Source: Bog-756 sp963806455 (GTDB lineage: Bacteria > Actinomycetota > Acidimicrobiia > Acidimicrobiales > RAAP-2). From it: DNA of 64,000 nucleotides. Position numbers and translations under genes: made by a program. The stretch is taken from assembly GCA_963806455.1 (NCBI GenBank), contig CAWDXZ010000001.1, forward strand, positions 744,001-808,000, given 5' to 3'. Positions 57,006-64,000 of the stretch are shown piece after piece (position 1 is the first letter of the stretch; every line of letters starts with the position of its first letter). The notes beneath the pieces were generated by a model. It was not told the DNA's origin, ran no database searches, and was given only the letters and a program-made list of their open reading frames with translations.

Positions 57006-58085
57006 TCACCGAATGGTCCCGACGCCGGGGATGAGGGGAAGGTCGAGCGCCGTGACCCAGCCGGGCGGCAGGTCGTTGACGGCCGGCACCGCATTGAGGG
57101 CGCGGAGCCCGGTGGCCAGGCAGCCGGCGGCGGCGGCGTCCCGGCCGCTCCCGTCGGAGAACCGGAACGCCGTCTCCTGGGTGATCGAGGGCGTGCCCTC
57201 GATCACCACCCGGTAGACGTCGTCCCGGGTGCCCCGGGGCCAGTCGGGGGCGGCGGCCGATCCCACCCGGTTCACATGCTCCAGGCAGATGCGCGGCGCG
57301 CCGCGGTAGAGGCCGTTCACGGTGAAGCGGATGGCGGCGACCTCGCCCGGGTTGATGACGCCCTTGGCCGTGGTGATGGCCGAGCCCGTCACCCATTTCT
57401 CCCAGGTGGAGGTGATCTCGTCCAGCTCGATGCCCACGGCGTGGGCCATCATGGGCACGGTCGCCCCCCAGGACATGACCAAGATGTCGGTGTGCTCGAG
57501 CAGCGGGACGAATTCGGGCGGCCGCCCGATGCCCATCTCCTCCTCGTAGTCACCCTCGTAGTTGATGTAGTCGAGGATCTCCAGGGCCCGGACCTGGCGG
57601 ACCTCCGCACACAGTCCCATGAGGGTCATCGGGAAGAGGTCGTTGGCGAAGCCGGGATCGATCCCGGTGGTGAAGCAGGAGGCACCACCGGCCTCGCACG
57701 CCTCGGTGACGGGATCGACCCACGACGGGGGGATCGACGGCATCGACGGCCACACCCAGGGGGTCATGGCCGTCGAACAGACGTCGATGCCGGCGCGGAG
57801 GAAGGCGGTGATGTCGCGGATGTTGTCGTTGGCGTGGGCGGCGGTCGGGCCGAAGTGCACCAGGGCGTCGGGGCGGAGGTCGATCAACTCGTCGAGGTCG
57901 TGGCGGGCGGCCAACCCCACCGGCCCGATCCCGCAGATCTCGCCCACGTCCCGCCCCACCTTGTCGGGGCTGCTCACCCCCACGCCCACCAGCTCGAAGG
58001 AGGGGTGGCGGAGCACCTCGGGGATGACCATCCTCCCGACGAAGCCGGTGCCCCACACCACGACCCGTTTGGGGCCGCCGCTCAT
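57006..58085 (-). CDS. NAD(P)-dependent dehydrogenase, dihydrodipicolinate reductase-like N-terminus
   Basis: A 359-residue Rossmann protein of the group related to DapB and 2,4-diaminopentanoate dehydrogenase. KRVVVWGTGFVGRMVIPEVL is the dinucleotide loop; ALVHFGPTAAHANDNIRDIT and GIDPGFANDLFPMTLMG are typical of the group. Such proteins act on amino acids or ketones in unknown actinobacterial pathways, often beside SDR and SnoaL genes as here. The start overlaps the SDR stop upstream by four bases. It should not be called dapB, since lysine-pathway DapB is about 250 residues. Confidence 0.82.
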   Translation of the reverse strand: MSGGPKRVVVWGTGFVGRMVIPEVLRHPSFELVGVGVSSPDKVGRDVGEICGIGPVGLAARHDLDELIDLRPDALVHFGPTAAHANDNIRDITAFLRAGIDVCSTAMTPWVWPSMPSIPPSWVDPVTEACEAGGASCFTTGIDPGFANDLFPMTLMGLCAEVRQVRALEILDYINYEGDYEEEMGIGRPPEFVPLLEHTDILVMSWGATVPMMAHAVGIELDEITSTWEKWVTGSAITTAKGVINPGEVAAIRFTVNGLYRGAPRICLEHVNRVGSAAAPDWPRGTRDDVYRVVIEGTPSITQETAFRFSDGSGRDAAAAGCLATGLRALNAVPAVNDLPPGWVTALDLPLIPGVGTIR

Positions 58086-58861
58086 CGGAGCATCTCGCCC
58101 GAGTTGACCAGCAGGTACTGGCCGGTGACCGCCTTGGCGTGGTCCGAGGCGAAGAAGACGGCGACGTCGGCCACCTCGCCGTCCTCGGTCATCCGGCGCA
58201 GCGGGAACCTCCCCACGATGTCGGTGAGGACCTCGTCCTGGCTCCGTCCCTGGCTGGCCGCCGTCCCGGTCACGTAGAGCTCGACGTTGGGGCCCCACAT
58301 CCACGACGGGATGACCATGTTGCAGCGGATGTTGTCCGGACCCAGCTCGTCACAGAGGTAGTACATGGCCGACAACAGCGCCCCCTTCGAGGCGGCATAG
58401 CCGCTCTGGGGGAGCGCCGGCTGGAACATCGACTGGGAGCCGATCAGCACCACCGAGCCGCCCCCGCCGGCCTTCATGGCCTCGGCCACCGGACGGATGA
58501 CGGTGAGCGCGCCGATGACGTTGGTCTCGAACGCCTTGCGCCATGCCTCGAACTTGAGGTCGTAGAGGCCGCCCCACACGTTCTCGTACGCCGCGACCTG
58601 GATGAGTGCGTCGACCGAGCCGAAGCGGTCCAGGGCCACCTCCACCAGGCCGGCGCAGGACTCGGGGTCGGTGATGTCGGTGACGTGGGTCGCCACCCGC
58701 TCCCCACCCGGGTCGAGGTCGGCGGAGGTGGCCGCCAGGGTGTCGGCGGTGCGGGCGGCGATCACCACGCGGGCCCCGTCGCGCAGGGCGCTGGCGGCAC
58801 ATTCCCGTCCGAGGCCGGCACCCACGCCGGTGACGAGGACGGTCTTGCCTTCGAGGTTCAT
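58082..58861 (-). CDS. Short-chain dehydrogenase/reductase
   Basis: A 259-residue SDR. TVLVTGVGAGLGRECAASAL is the cofactor loop. The usual NAG motif is altered (QVAAYENV), the serine lies in VVLIGSQSMFQPALPQ, and the Tyr-x3-Lys in SGYAASKGALLSAMYYL. It is the first gene of a leftward set (SDR, DapB-like reductase, SnoaL-like) with a four-base overlap to the second. TTATAA lies seven bases before the ATG and GAGGGA lies between, so either a leaderless or a ribosome-bound start could be used. The substrate is unknown. Confidence 0.86.
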   Translation of the reverse strand: MNLEGKTVLVTGVGAGLGRECAASALRDGARVVIAARTADTLAATSADLDPGGERVATHVTDITDPESCAGLVEVALDRFGSVDALIQVAAYENVWGGLYDLKFEAWRKAFETNVIGALTVIRPVAEAMKAGGGGSVVLIGSQSMFQPALPQSGYAASKGALLSAMYYLCDELGPDNIRCNMVIPSWMWGPNVELYVTGTAASQGRSQDEVLTDIVGRFPLRRMTEDGEVADVAVFFASDHAKAVTGQYLLVNSGEMLR

Positions 58862-59025
58862 TCCCTCTTTATAACGGGGTCGCACCAGTGGCGCCCGTTG
58901 CCCCTGACGGTTGCCGTCGGGGAGGGTTCCTGGACGAGGCGGTCCCGGGTACGCTGGCTGTCCCGCCCCCGGCGGGCTGCCGCCAGACACCTCGCTCCAC
59001 ATCCGCTCCAGGAGACCCTGTCCGA

Positions 59026-61836
59026 ATGCCCTTCGTCTACGACTTCGATCATGCTCATCGCAAGCCTCCGATGGAGATGAAGGACCTCCTCGGCGGCAAG
59101 GGGGCCAACCTCGCCGAGATGACCTCGGTGCTCGAGCTCCCGGTGCCCCCGGGCTTCACCATCGGCACCACCGCCTGCCGCAGCTACATGGAGGCCGGTT
59201 GGCCCGATGGGCTCACCGGTGAGGTCGCCCGGGCGCGGGCTCGACTGGAGAAGGCGATGGGCAAGCGGATCGGTGACCCGAGCGACCCGCTGCTGGTGTC
59301 GGTGCGGTCGGGGGCGAAGTTCTCGATGCCGGGGATGATGGACACCGTCCTCAACCTCGGCCTCAACGACCAGTCGGTGGAGGGGCTGGCCAAGCAGACC
59401 GACGACGAGCGGTTCGCCTACGACTCCTACCGCCGGTTCGTGGCCATGTACGGCCGCATCGTGCTCGGCCTCCCGGGCCACGAGTTCGACGGCCTGCTCG
59501 ACGCGGCCAAGGAGCTGGCCGGGACGACGTCCGACGCCGGCATCCCCGTCGAGCTCCTGCGCTACCTGGTCGACGCCTACCAGCAGATCGTCGAGCGGGC
59601 GACCGGCACTCCCTTCCCCCAGGACCCCGAGGAGCAGCTGCGGGGGGCCATCGAAGCCGTCTTCGCCTCCTGGAACGGACCCCGGGCCGTGGCCTACCGG
59701 GAGCAGGAGCGGATCCCCCACGACCTCGGCACCGCCGTCAACGTGCAGGCCATGGTGTTCGGCAACCGGGACGAGGACTCGGGCACCGGGGTCGGCTTCA
59801 CCCGCGACCCGGCCACCGGCGCCCCCGGCGAGTACGGCGATTTCCTGTTCAACGCCCAGGGGGAGGACGTGGTGGCCGGTATCCGGAACACCGAGCCGCT
59901 CTCGGCGCTGAAGGACCGGTTCCCGGCCATCCATCGCCAGCTGCTGGCCATCTTCGCCCGCCTCGAAGCGCACTACCGGGACATGTGCGACACGGAATTC
60001 ACTGTGGAGCAGGGAAAGCTCTGGATGCTGCAGACCCGCGTGGGCAAGCGCACCGGCCGCGCCGCGCTGCGGATGGCCGTCGACATGGTGGGCGAGAAGG
60101 CGATCAAGCTGAGCAAGGACGAGGCGGTGCAGCGGATCACCGCCGACCACCTCGAGCAGGTGCTCCACCCCCAATTCGCCGGATCGGGCCATCCCGTGCT
60201 GGCCCGGGGCCTCGGCGCCTCCCCCGGGGCGGCGGTCGGTCGGGTCTACCTGACGGCCGACGAGGCGCAGGCCGCGGCGGAGCGGGGCGAGAAGGTGGTG
60301 CTGGTTCGCAGTGAGACCTCGCCCGAGGACGTGCACGGGATGCTGGCCGCCGAGGGCATCCTCACCGCCCGGGGCGGACTGGTCAGCCACGCGGCGGTGG
60401 TGGCCCGGGGCTGGGGCAAGCCCGCCGTGGTCGGGGCCGAGGCCCTGCGCATCTCGGTCGGCTCCTTCGCCGTCGCCGACACCGTGGTCAACGAGGGCGA
60501 CTGGATCTCGGTCGACGGCACCAACGGGACGGTGATGCTGGGTCAGGTCCCGGTGACCGAGGGGGAGACGCCCCCCGAGTTCGAGATCATCCTCGGTTGG
60601 GCCGACCGGGCCCGGGCCGGGCACCTCGGGGTCCGGGCCAACGCCGACAACGGCCCGGATGCGGCCAACGCCCGCCGGCACGGCGCCGAGGGGATCGGGC
60701 TGTGCCGCACCGAGCACATGTTCCTCGGCGAGGATCGACTGCCCATCGTGCGCCGGATGATCCTTGCCTCGAGCCCGACCGAGGAGGAGTCCGCCTTGGA
60801 GGCCCTCCGCCAGGCGCAGCGGGCCGACTTCCTGGAGATCCTCGAAGCCATGGACGGCCTGCCCGTCACCATCAGGCTGCTCGACCCGCCGCTCCACGAA
60901 TTCCTGCCGAGGACCGAGGACCTGGCCGTCAAGCAGGCGACCGAGGGCCTCACCCCCGAGGAGCACCGCCTCTACGGTGCCGCCCTCGCCTGGCACGAGT
61001 ACAACCCCATGCTCGGCACCCGAGGGGTGCGGCTCGGTGTGATCAAGCCCGGGCTCTACGCCATGCAGGTGCGTGCGCTGATGGAGGCGGCTCTCGAGCG
61101 GGCCGGGGCGGGCGGCCATCCCGTCATCGAGATCATGATCCCGCTCACCGTGTCCCGGGAGGAGATGGCCCTGGCCCGGACGTGGGTGGAGGCCGCCATC
61201 GCCGAGGCCGAGGCGTCGGCCGCCCTGCAACCGCGGGCCAGGGGGACGAAGCCGGCCAGGTCGGCCGGGTCGCTCGAGGTGGCCATCGGCACGATGATCG
61301 AGACACCGAGGGCCGCCCTGCGCGCCGGGGACATCGCAGAGGAGGCCGACTTCTTCTCGTTCGGCACCAACGACCTGACCCAGATGACCTACGGGTTCAG
61401 CCGGGACGACGTCGAAGGACGGATGATGTCGGCCTACCTGGAGCTCGGCCTCCTCAAGCGGAACCCCTTCGAGGTGGTCGACCCCGATGGTGTGGGCGAG
61501 CTGGTGAGGCTCGGCGTCGAGCGCGGCCGCTCGACCCGGCCGTCGCTGAAGGTCGGCGTCTGCGGAGAGCACGGCGGCGACCCCGAGTCCATCGCCACCT
61601 TCGCCCGGGCGGGCGTGGACTACGTGAGCTGCTCGCCGTTCCGGGTGCCCATCGCCCGGCTAGCCGCGGCCCAGGCCGTCCTGGCCTCGGGCGTCACCGC
61701 CGGTCGACGCCGTTCCGCCGGGGCGAAGGCCGGGGCGAAGACCGCGCCGAAGACCGCGCCGAAGAGCAGGGCGAAGGGCGGGGCGAAGACCGCGGCGAAG
61801 GGCCGGGCCAGGGGCCGGGCCAGGGGCGCCCGGTAG
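59026..61836 (+). CDS. ppdK: Pyruvate, phosphate dikinase with a Lys/Ala/Arg-rich C-terminal tail
   Basis: A 936-residue enzyme interconverting pyruvate + ATP + Pi and PEP + AMP + PPi. The nucleotide-binding domain opens DLLGGKGANLAEMTSVLELP. The phosphohistidine domain has ARGGLVSHAAVVARGWGKPA with catalytic His455, and the PEP/pyruvate barrel has GIGLCRTEHMFLGEDRLPIV and FSFGTNDLTQMTYGFSRDD, ending SCSPFRVPIARLAAAQAVL. The threonine two residues before the histidine, which is the regulatory phosphorylation site in other PPDKs, is Val453. An unusual basic tail of about 40 residues (GAKTAPKTAPKSRAK type) follows the normal end. A ribosome-binding AGGAGA precedes the ATG. Confidence 0.95.
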   Translation: MPFVYDFDHAHRKPPMEMKDLLGGKGANLAEMTSVLELPVPPGFTIGTTACRSYMEAGWPDGLTGEVARARARLEKAMGKRIGDPSDPLLVSVRSGAKFSMPGMMDTVLNLGLNDQSVEGLAKQTDDERFAYDSYRRFVAMYGRIVLGLPGHEFDGLLDAAKELAGTTSDAGIPVELLRYLVDAYQQIVERATGTPFPQDPEEQLRGAIEAVFASWNGPRAVAYREQERIPHDLGTAVNVQAMVFGNRDEDSGTGVGFTRDPATGAPGEYGDFLFNAQGEDVVAGIRNTEPLSALKDRFPAIHRQLLAIFARLEAHYRDMCDTEFTVEQGKLWMLQTRVGKRTGRAALRMAVDMVGEKAIKLSKDEAVQRITADHLEQVLHPQFAGSGHPVLARGLGASPGAAVGRVYLTADEAQAAAERGEKVVLVRSETSPEDVHGMLAAEGILTARGGLVSHAAVVARGWGKPAVVGAEALRISVGSFAVADTVVNEGDWISVDGTNGTVMLGQVPVTEGETPPEFEIILGWADRARAGHLGVRANADNGPDAANARRHGAEGIGLCRTEHMFLGEDRLPIVRRMILASSPTEEESALEALRQAQRADFLEILEAMDGLPVTIRLLDPPLHEFLPRTEDLAVKQATEGLTPEEHRLYGAALAWHEYNPMLGTRGVRLGVIKPGLYAMQVRALMEAALERAGAGGHPVIEIMIPLTVSREEMALARTWVEAAIAEAEASAALQPRARGTKPARSAGSLEVAIGTMIETPRAALRAGDIAEEADFFSFGTNDLTQMTYGFSRDDVEGRMMSAYLELGLLKRNPFEVVDPDGVGELVRLGVERGRSTRPSLKVGVCGEHGGDPESIATFARAGVDYVSCSPFRVPIARLAAAQAVLASGVTAGRRRSAGAKAGAKTAPKTAPKSRAKGGAKTAAKGRARGRARGAR
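61717..61827 (+). repeat. Imperfect repeat encoding the PPDK basic tail
   Basis: Tandem copies of units close to GGGGCGAAG and ACCGCGCCGAAG, then GGCCGGGCCA. They encode Gly-Ala-Lys, Thr-Ala-Pro-Lys and Gly-Arg-Ala-Arg steps. The array is in frame and multiples of three, so tail length can vary. Confidence 0.7.
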
Positions 61837-61848
61837 GGGGAGCCCGCG

Positions 61849-61870
61849 GCCGGGGCGGGGCCGCCCCGGC
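61849..61870. terminator. GC-rich hairpin between ppdK and dnaG
   Basis: GCCGGGGCGG and CCGCCCCGGC pair nearly perfectly around a very short loop, 13 bases after the ppdK stop. It has no U-tract. It is a plausible terminator or attenuator before the dnaG promoter. Confidence 0.4.
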
Positions 61871-61896
61871 GGGGATGGCCCGACCCAGCGACGCGG

Positions 61897-61902
61897 TACC
61901 GT
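61897..61902 (+). promoter_or_regulatory. -10 element of dnaG (leaderless)
   Basis: TACCGT, eight bases before the ATG at 61911. Confidence 0.55.
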
Positions 61903-61910
61903 CGTCATCC

Positions 61911-63830
61911 ATGGGCATCCCCGATGAGGAAGTCGCCCGGGTCCGGGCCGCTACCGACATCGTTGCCCTGATCGGCGAGCACGCCGCCCTCAAGCGGCAG
62001 GGTCAACGCTGGGTCGGACTCTGCCCCTTCCACGGGGAGAAGACGCCCTCGTTCAGCGTGAACGCCGAGGAGGGCTTCTACTACTGCTTCGGCTGCCAGG
62101 CCAAAGGGGACGCCATCAGCTTCGTCCGGGCCGTCGAGCACCTGGACTTCGTGGACGCGGTGCACCGGTTGGCCGATCGGGCCGGTGTCACCATCCGGGA
62201 GGATGCCCAGTCCGGGCGCGACAGCCAGCGGCGCAAGGCCTTCCTCGAGTCCATGGAGGAGGCTGTCGAGTGGTACCACCGGCGGCTGCTCAACGGTTCT
62301 GACGCCGGCCGGGCGCGCGACTACCTCCGCAGCCGGGGGTACGACGGCGAGGTGGTGCGACGCTTCCGGCTGGGTTGGGCGCCCGACGAGTGGGACGCCC
62401 TGTGCACCGGCCTCAGGCTGAACGCGGCCGCCGCCGAGGGCGCCGGCCTCGGATTCGTGAACCGGCGGGGCCGGTTGCAGGATGCGTTCCGGGCGCGGAT
62501 CCTCTTCCCCATCTGCGACCCCTCGGGCCACCCGGTCGCCCTGGGTGGCCGGATCCTGCCCGACAGCGAGGACCCGGCCAAGTACAAGAACTCCTCGGAG
62601 ACGCCCATCTACTCCAAGCGGCGCACGCTGTACGCCCTCAACTGGGCCAAGCAGCAGATCATCAAGACGGGCGAGGTGGTGGTCTGCGAGGGGTACACCG
62701 ATGTGATCGGGCTGTTCGGCGTCGGCGTGGAGCGCGCCGTGGCCACCTGCGGGACGGCACTGGCCGAGGAGCACGTGAAGCTGTTGCGCAACTTCGCCTC
62801 CCGGATCGTCCTGGCCTTCGATGCCGACACCGCCGGCCAGTCGGCGGCGGGCCGCTTCTACGAGTGGGAGCGCCGTCTCGAGATCGACGTGGCGGTGGCC
62901 GACCTCCCCCCCGGATCCGACCCCGGGGAGCTGGCCCGGACCGATCCCGATCGGCTCCGGGCCGCCGTCGACGAGGCCAAACCGTTCCTCCGGTTCCGGG
63001 TGGAGCGCATCCTCGATGCCGCCCAGCTGGACACCTCCGAGGGTCGGGCCAAGGCGGCCGACGCCGCGCTGGGGGCCGTGGCCGAGCACCCGGACAACCT
63101 GGTGCGCGACCAGTACGTGATGCAGGTGGCGGAACGTTGCCGGCTCGAGCCGCCACCGCTCCGCGAACGCCTCGAACGGCTCCGGAACGAGCAGCGCCGG
63201 ACCCGTTCGGCGGCGACGCCGTCGGACGGCGGGGGGGCGCCCGCCGGTCGCCGGCGACCGGTCCCGGCGCCGCCGGACGGGTCGTGGGTCCGTGAGCCCG
63301 ATGACGAGGACGGCCCGGCGTCCCCGGTGCGGGCCGGCCCCCGGGGCGCCGGCCCGACGTCGGACCGGACCGGGGGCCCACGGGAGTTCCGGCCCGGGCT
63401 CGAGGCGCTCCGGTTGGCCATCCACCGACCCGAGGATGTGGGGAACCGGCTGGAGGCCGCCCTGTTCCGCGACGACCTGCAGCGGGCTGCGTTCCAGGCC
63501 CTGGTCGACGCGGACGACCTGCACCAGGCCATCGACACGGCGCCCGCGCCCGTCCAGGAGCTCCTGGTCCGGCTGACCGTGGAGGAGCCGACCAGCGAGC
63601 CCGAGGATGTCGTGTTGCAGCTGGTCCGGCACGCCGCCCGGCGTGAGCTCCGGGTGATCACGACCGAGGCACGGACCTCACCGACCGCCGCCCGCGAGGC
63701 GGTCGAGGTGACGGCCTGGGTCCAGGCGCTCGACGATCCGAGTGCGTCGGCGGCGGCGACGGCCAGGTTGGTAGCCTGGCTGGTGGTGAGGGCACAGACC
63801 AGCGGTCCGGGGCGGGAGGATGAGGAGTGA
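61911..63830 (+). CDS. dnaG: DNA primase
   Basis: A 639-residue primase that makes RNA primers at the replication fork. The zinc ribbon is CPFHGEKTPSFSV to FYYCFGCQAKGD with Cys38, His41, Cys59 and Cys62. The catalytic core has LGGRILPDSEDPAKYKNSSE and the TOPRIM acids in EVVVCEGYTDVIGLFG and IVLAFDADTAGQSA. A Pro/Arg/Gly-rich disordered linker (about residues 430-490) joins the helicase-binding C-terminal domain. The stop overlaps the rpoD start by four bases, placing replication and housekeeping transcription genes in one unit. Confidence 0.97.
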   Translation: MGIPDEEVARVRAATDIVALIGEHAALKRQGQRWVGLCPFHGEKTPSFSVNAEEGFYYCFGCQAKGDAISFVRAVEHLDFVDAVHRLADRAGVTIREDAQSGRDSQRRKAFLESMEEAVEWYHRRLLNGSDAGRARDYLRSRGYDGEVVRRFRLGWAPDEWDALCTGLRLNAAAAEGAGLGFVNRRGRLQDAFRARILFPICDPSGHPVALGGRILPDSEDPAKYKNSSETPIYSKRRTLYALNWAKQQIIKTGEVVVCEGYTDVIGLFGVGVERAVATCGTALAEEHVKLLRNFASRIVLAFDADTAGQSAAGRFYEWERRLEIDVAVADLPPGSDPGELARTDPDRLRAAVDEAKPFLRFRVERILDAAQLDTSEGRAKAADAALGAVAEHPDNLVRDQYVMQVAERCRLEPPPLRERLERLRNEQRRTRSAATPSDGGGAPAGRRRPVPAPPDGSWVREPDDEDGPASPVRAGPRGAGPTSDRTGGPREFRPGLEALRLAIHRPEDVGNRLEAALFRDDLQRAAFQALVDADDLHQAIDTAPAPVQELLVRLTVEEPTSEPEDVVLQLVRHAARRELRVITTEARTSPTAAREAVEVTAWVQALDDPSASAAATARLVAWLVVRAQTSGPGREDEE

Positions 63831-64000
63831 CCACTGAGCAGGGTTCGCCCCTCGTGACCGTGGAAGTGGAACGCATGGACCTCCCCCCGACCACGAGTGC
63901 CGCCGCCACGACATTGGACGCGCTTCCCGAGGAACAGTTCGAAGCGCTGATCCGCCTGGGCCAAGCGCGTGGTGGACTGACCCAGGACGACCTCATGACC
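63827..64000 (+). CDS. rpoD: RNA polymerase sigma factor RpoD, N-terminus (runs off the right edge)
   Basis: The first 58 codons of a probable primary sigma factor. After a short variable stretch, LDALPEEQFEALIRLGQARG and LTQDDLMT look like sigma region 1.1. The GTG at 63827 overlaps the dnaG stop, matching the dnaG-rpoD linkage known in many bacteria. The diagnostic regions 2-4 are beyond the window, so the assignment rests on this start and the context. Confidence 0.75.
   Translation, partial: MTTEQGSPLVTVEVERMDLPPTTSAAATTLDALPEEQFEALIRLGQARGGLTQDDLMT

Noticed and set aside
57006..58085. Calling this gene dapB of lysine synthesis
   Set aside because: It is about 100 residues too long and its core motifs match the broader DapB-like dehydrogenase group; the operon context is not lysine synthesis.
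58858..61572. A 904-codon open frame on the minus strand opposite ppdK
   Set aside because: Shadow of ppdK with His/Gly/Leu-rich low-quality translation and no recognisable motif.
1..64000. CRISPR arrays, tRNA genes, rRNA genes, insertion sequences or phage integrases
   Set aside because: None seen. The direct repeats present are short intragenic or intergenic minisatellites without spacers, and the excisionase-like HTH has no integrase nearby.

Overview
This window is very GC-rich bacterial chromosome from an actinobacterium (Actinomycetota). Gene content fits a member of the class Acidimicrobiia or a close relative, which is an inference. The evidence is: F420-type luciferase-like oxidoreductases, a DnaE2/ImuA/ImuB mutasome, a mycobacterial-type CYP51 locus, a BldD-like regulator, HrcA with a CIRCE element, and many genes whose start codon lies 6-9 bases after a TAnnnT hexamer (leaderless promoters). 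No tRNA, rRNA, CRISPR array, insertion sequence or prophage was seen.

The window follows a housekeeping backbone common in actinobacteria: leuS (left edge), holA, rpsT, lepA, hrcA-dnaJ-rsmE, phoH-ybeY-CBS protein-era, uppS-recO, hemW, glyS, ppdK, dnaG and rpoD (right edge). Accessory blocks are inserted in this backbone.

Region by region. 0-7 kb: end of leuS, an F420 oxidoreductase, a PAC2 protein, a kinase-like phosphotransferase, a thioredoxin-TPR protein, a FolP2-type pterin-binding protein and holA. 7-13 kb: a DUF2510 membrane protein, then the SOS mutagenesis operon imuA-imuB-dnaE2, read leftward from a LexA box that straddles the imuA start codon. 13.1-13.4 kb: a gene-free stretch with a probable structured RNA and a long terminator hairpin. 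13.4-18.7 kb: antiporter, VOC, DJ-1, GNAT and SRPBCC proteins and a serine hydrolase. 18.7-24.3 kb: a seven-gene leftward operon (unknown protein, TetR, P450, SDR, CYP51, ferredoxin, SnoaL-like), resembling the cyp51 locus of Mycobacterium tuberculosis, with a palindromic operator at its head. 24.4-30.3 kb: a rightward catabolic cassette (dehydrogenases, enoyl-CoA hydratase, F420 oxidoreductase, thioesterase, then an ABC substrate-binding lipoprotein). 30.3-38.8 kb: rpsT, lepA, a Wzt/Wzm polysaccharide exporter, three glycosyltransferases and a PAP2 phosphatase. 38.8-41.1 kb: a small conserved protein, a DtxR-family regulator and hrcA.

From about 41.57 to 48.27 kb nearly every gene is broken by one-base insertions or deletions, about twenty in all, although each protein reads through convincingly once frames are joined. 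No such lesions were noticed in the remaining ~57 kb. I interpret this as a locally uncorrected assembly segment, not gene decay. From 48.3 kb to the right edge the sequence is clean again: dinG, a TSUP permease, uppS, recO, hemW, glyS, a second SDR/SnoaL/reductase group, ppdK with a histone-like tail, dnaG and the start of rpoD.
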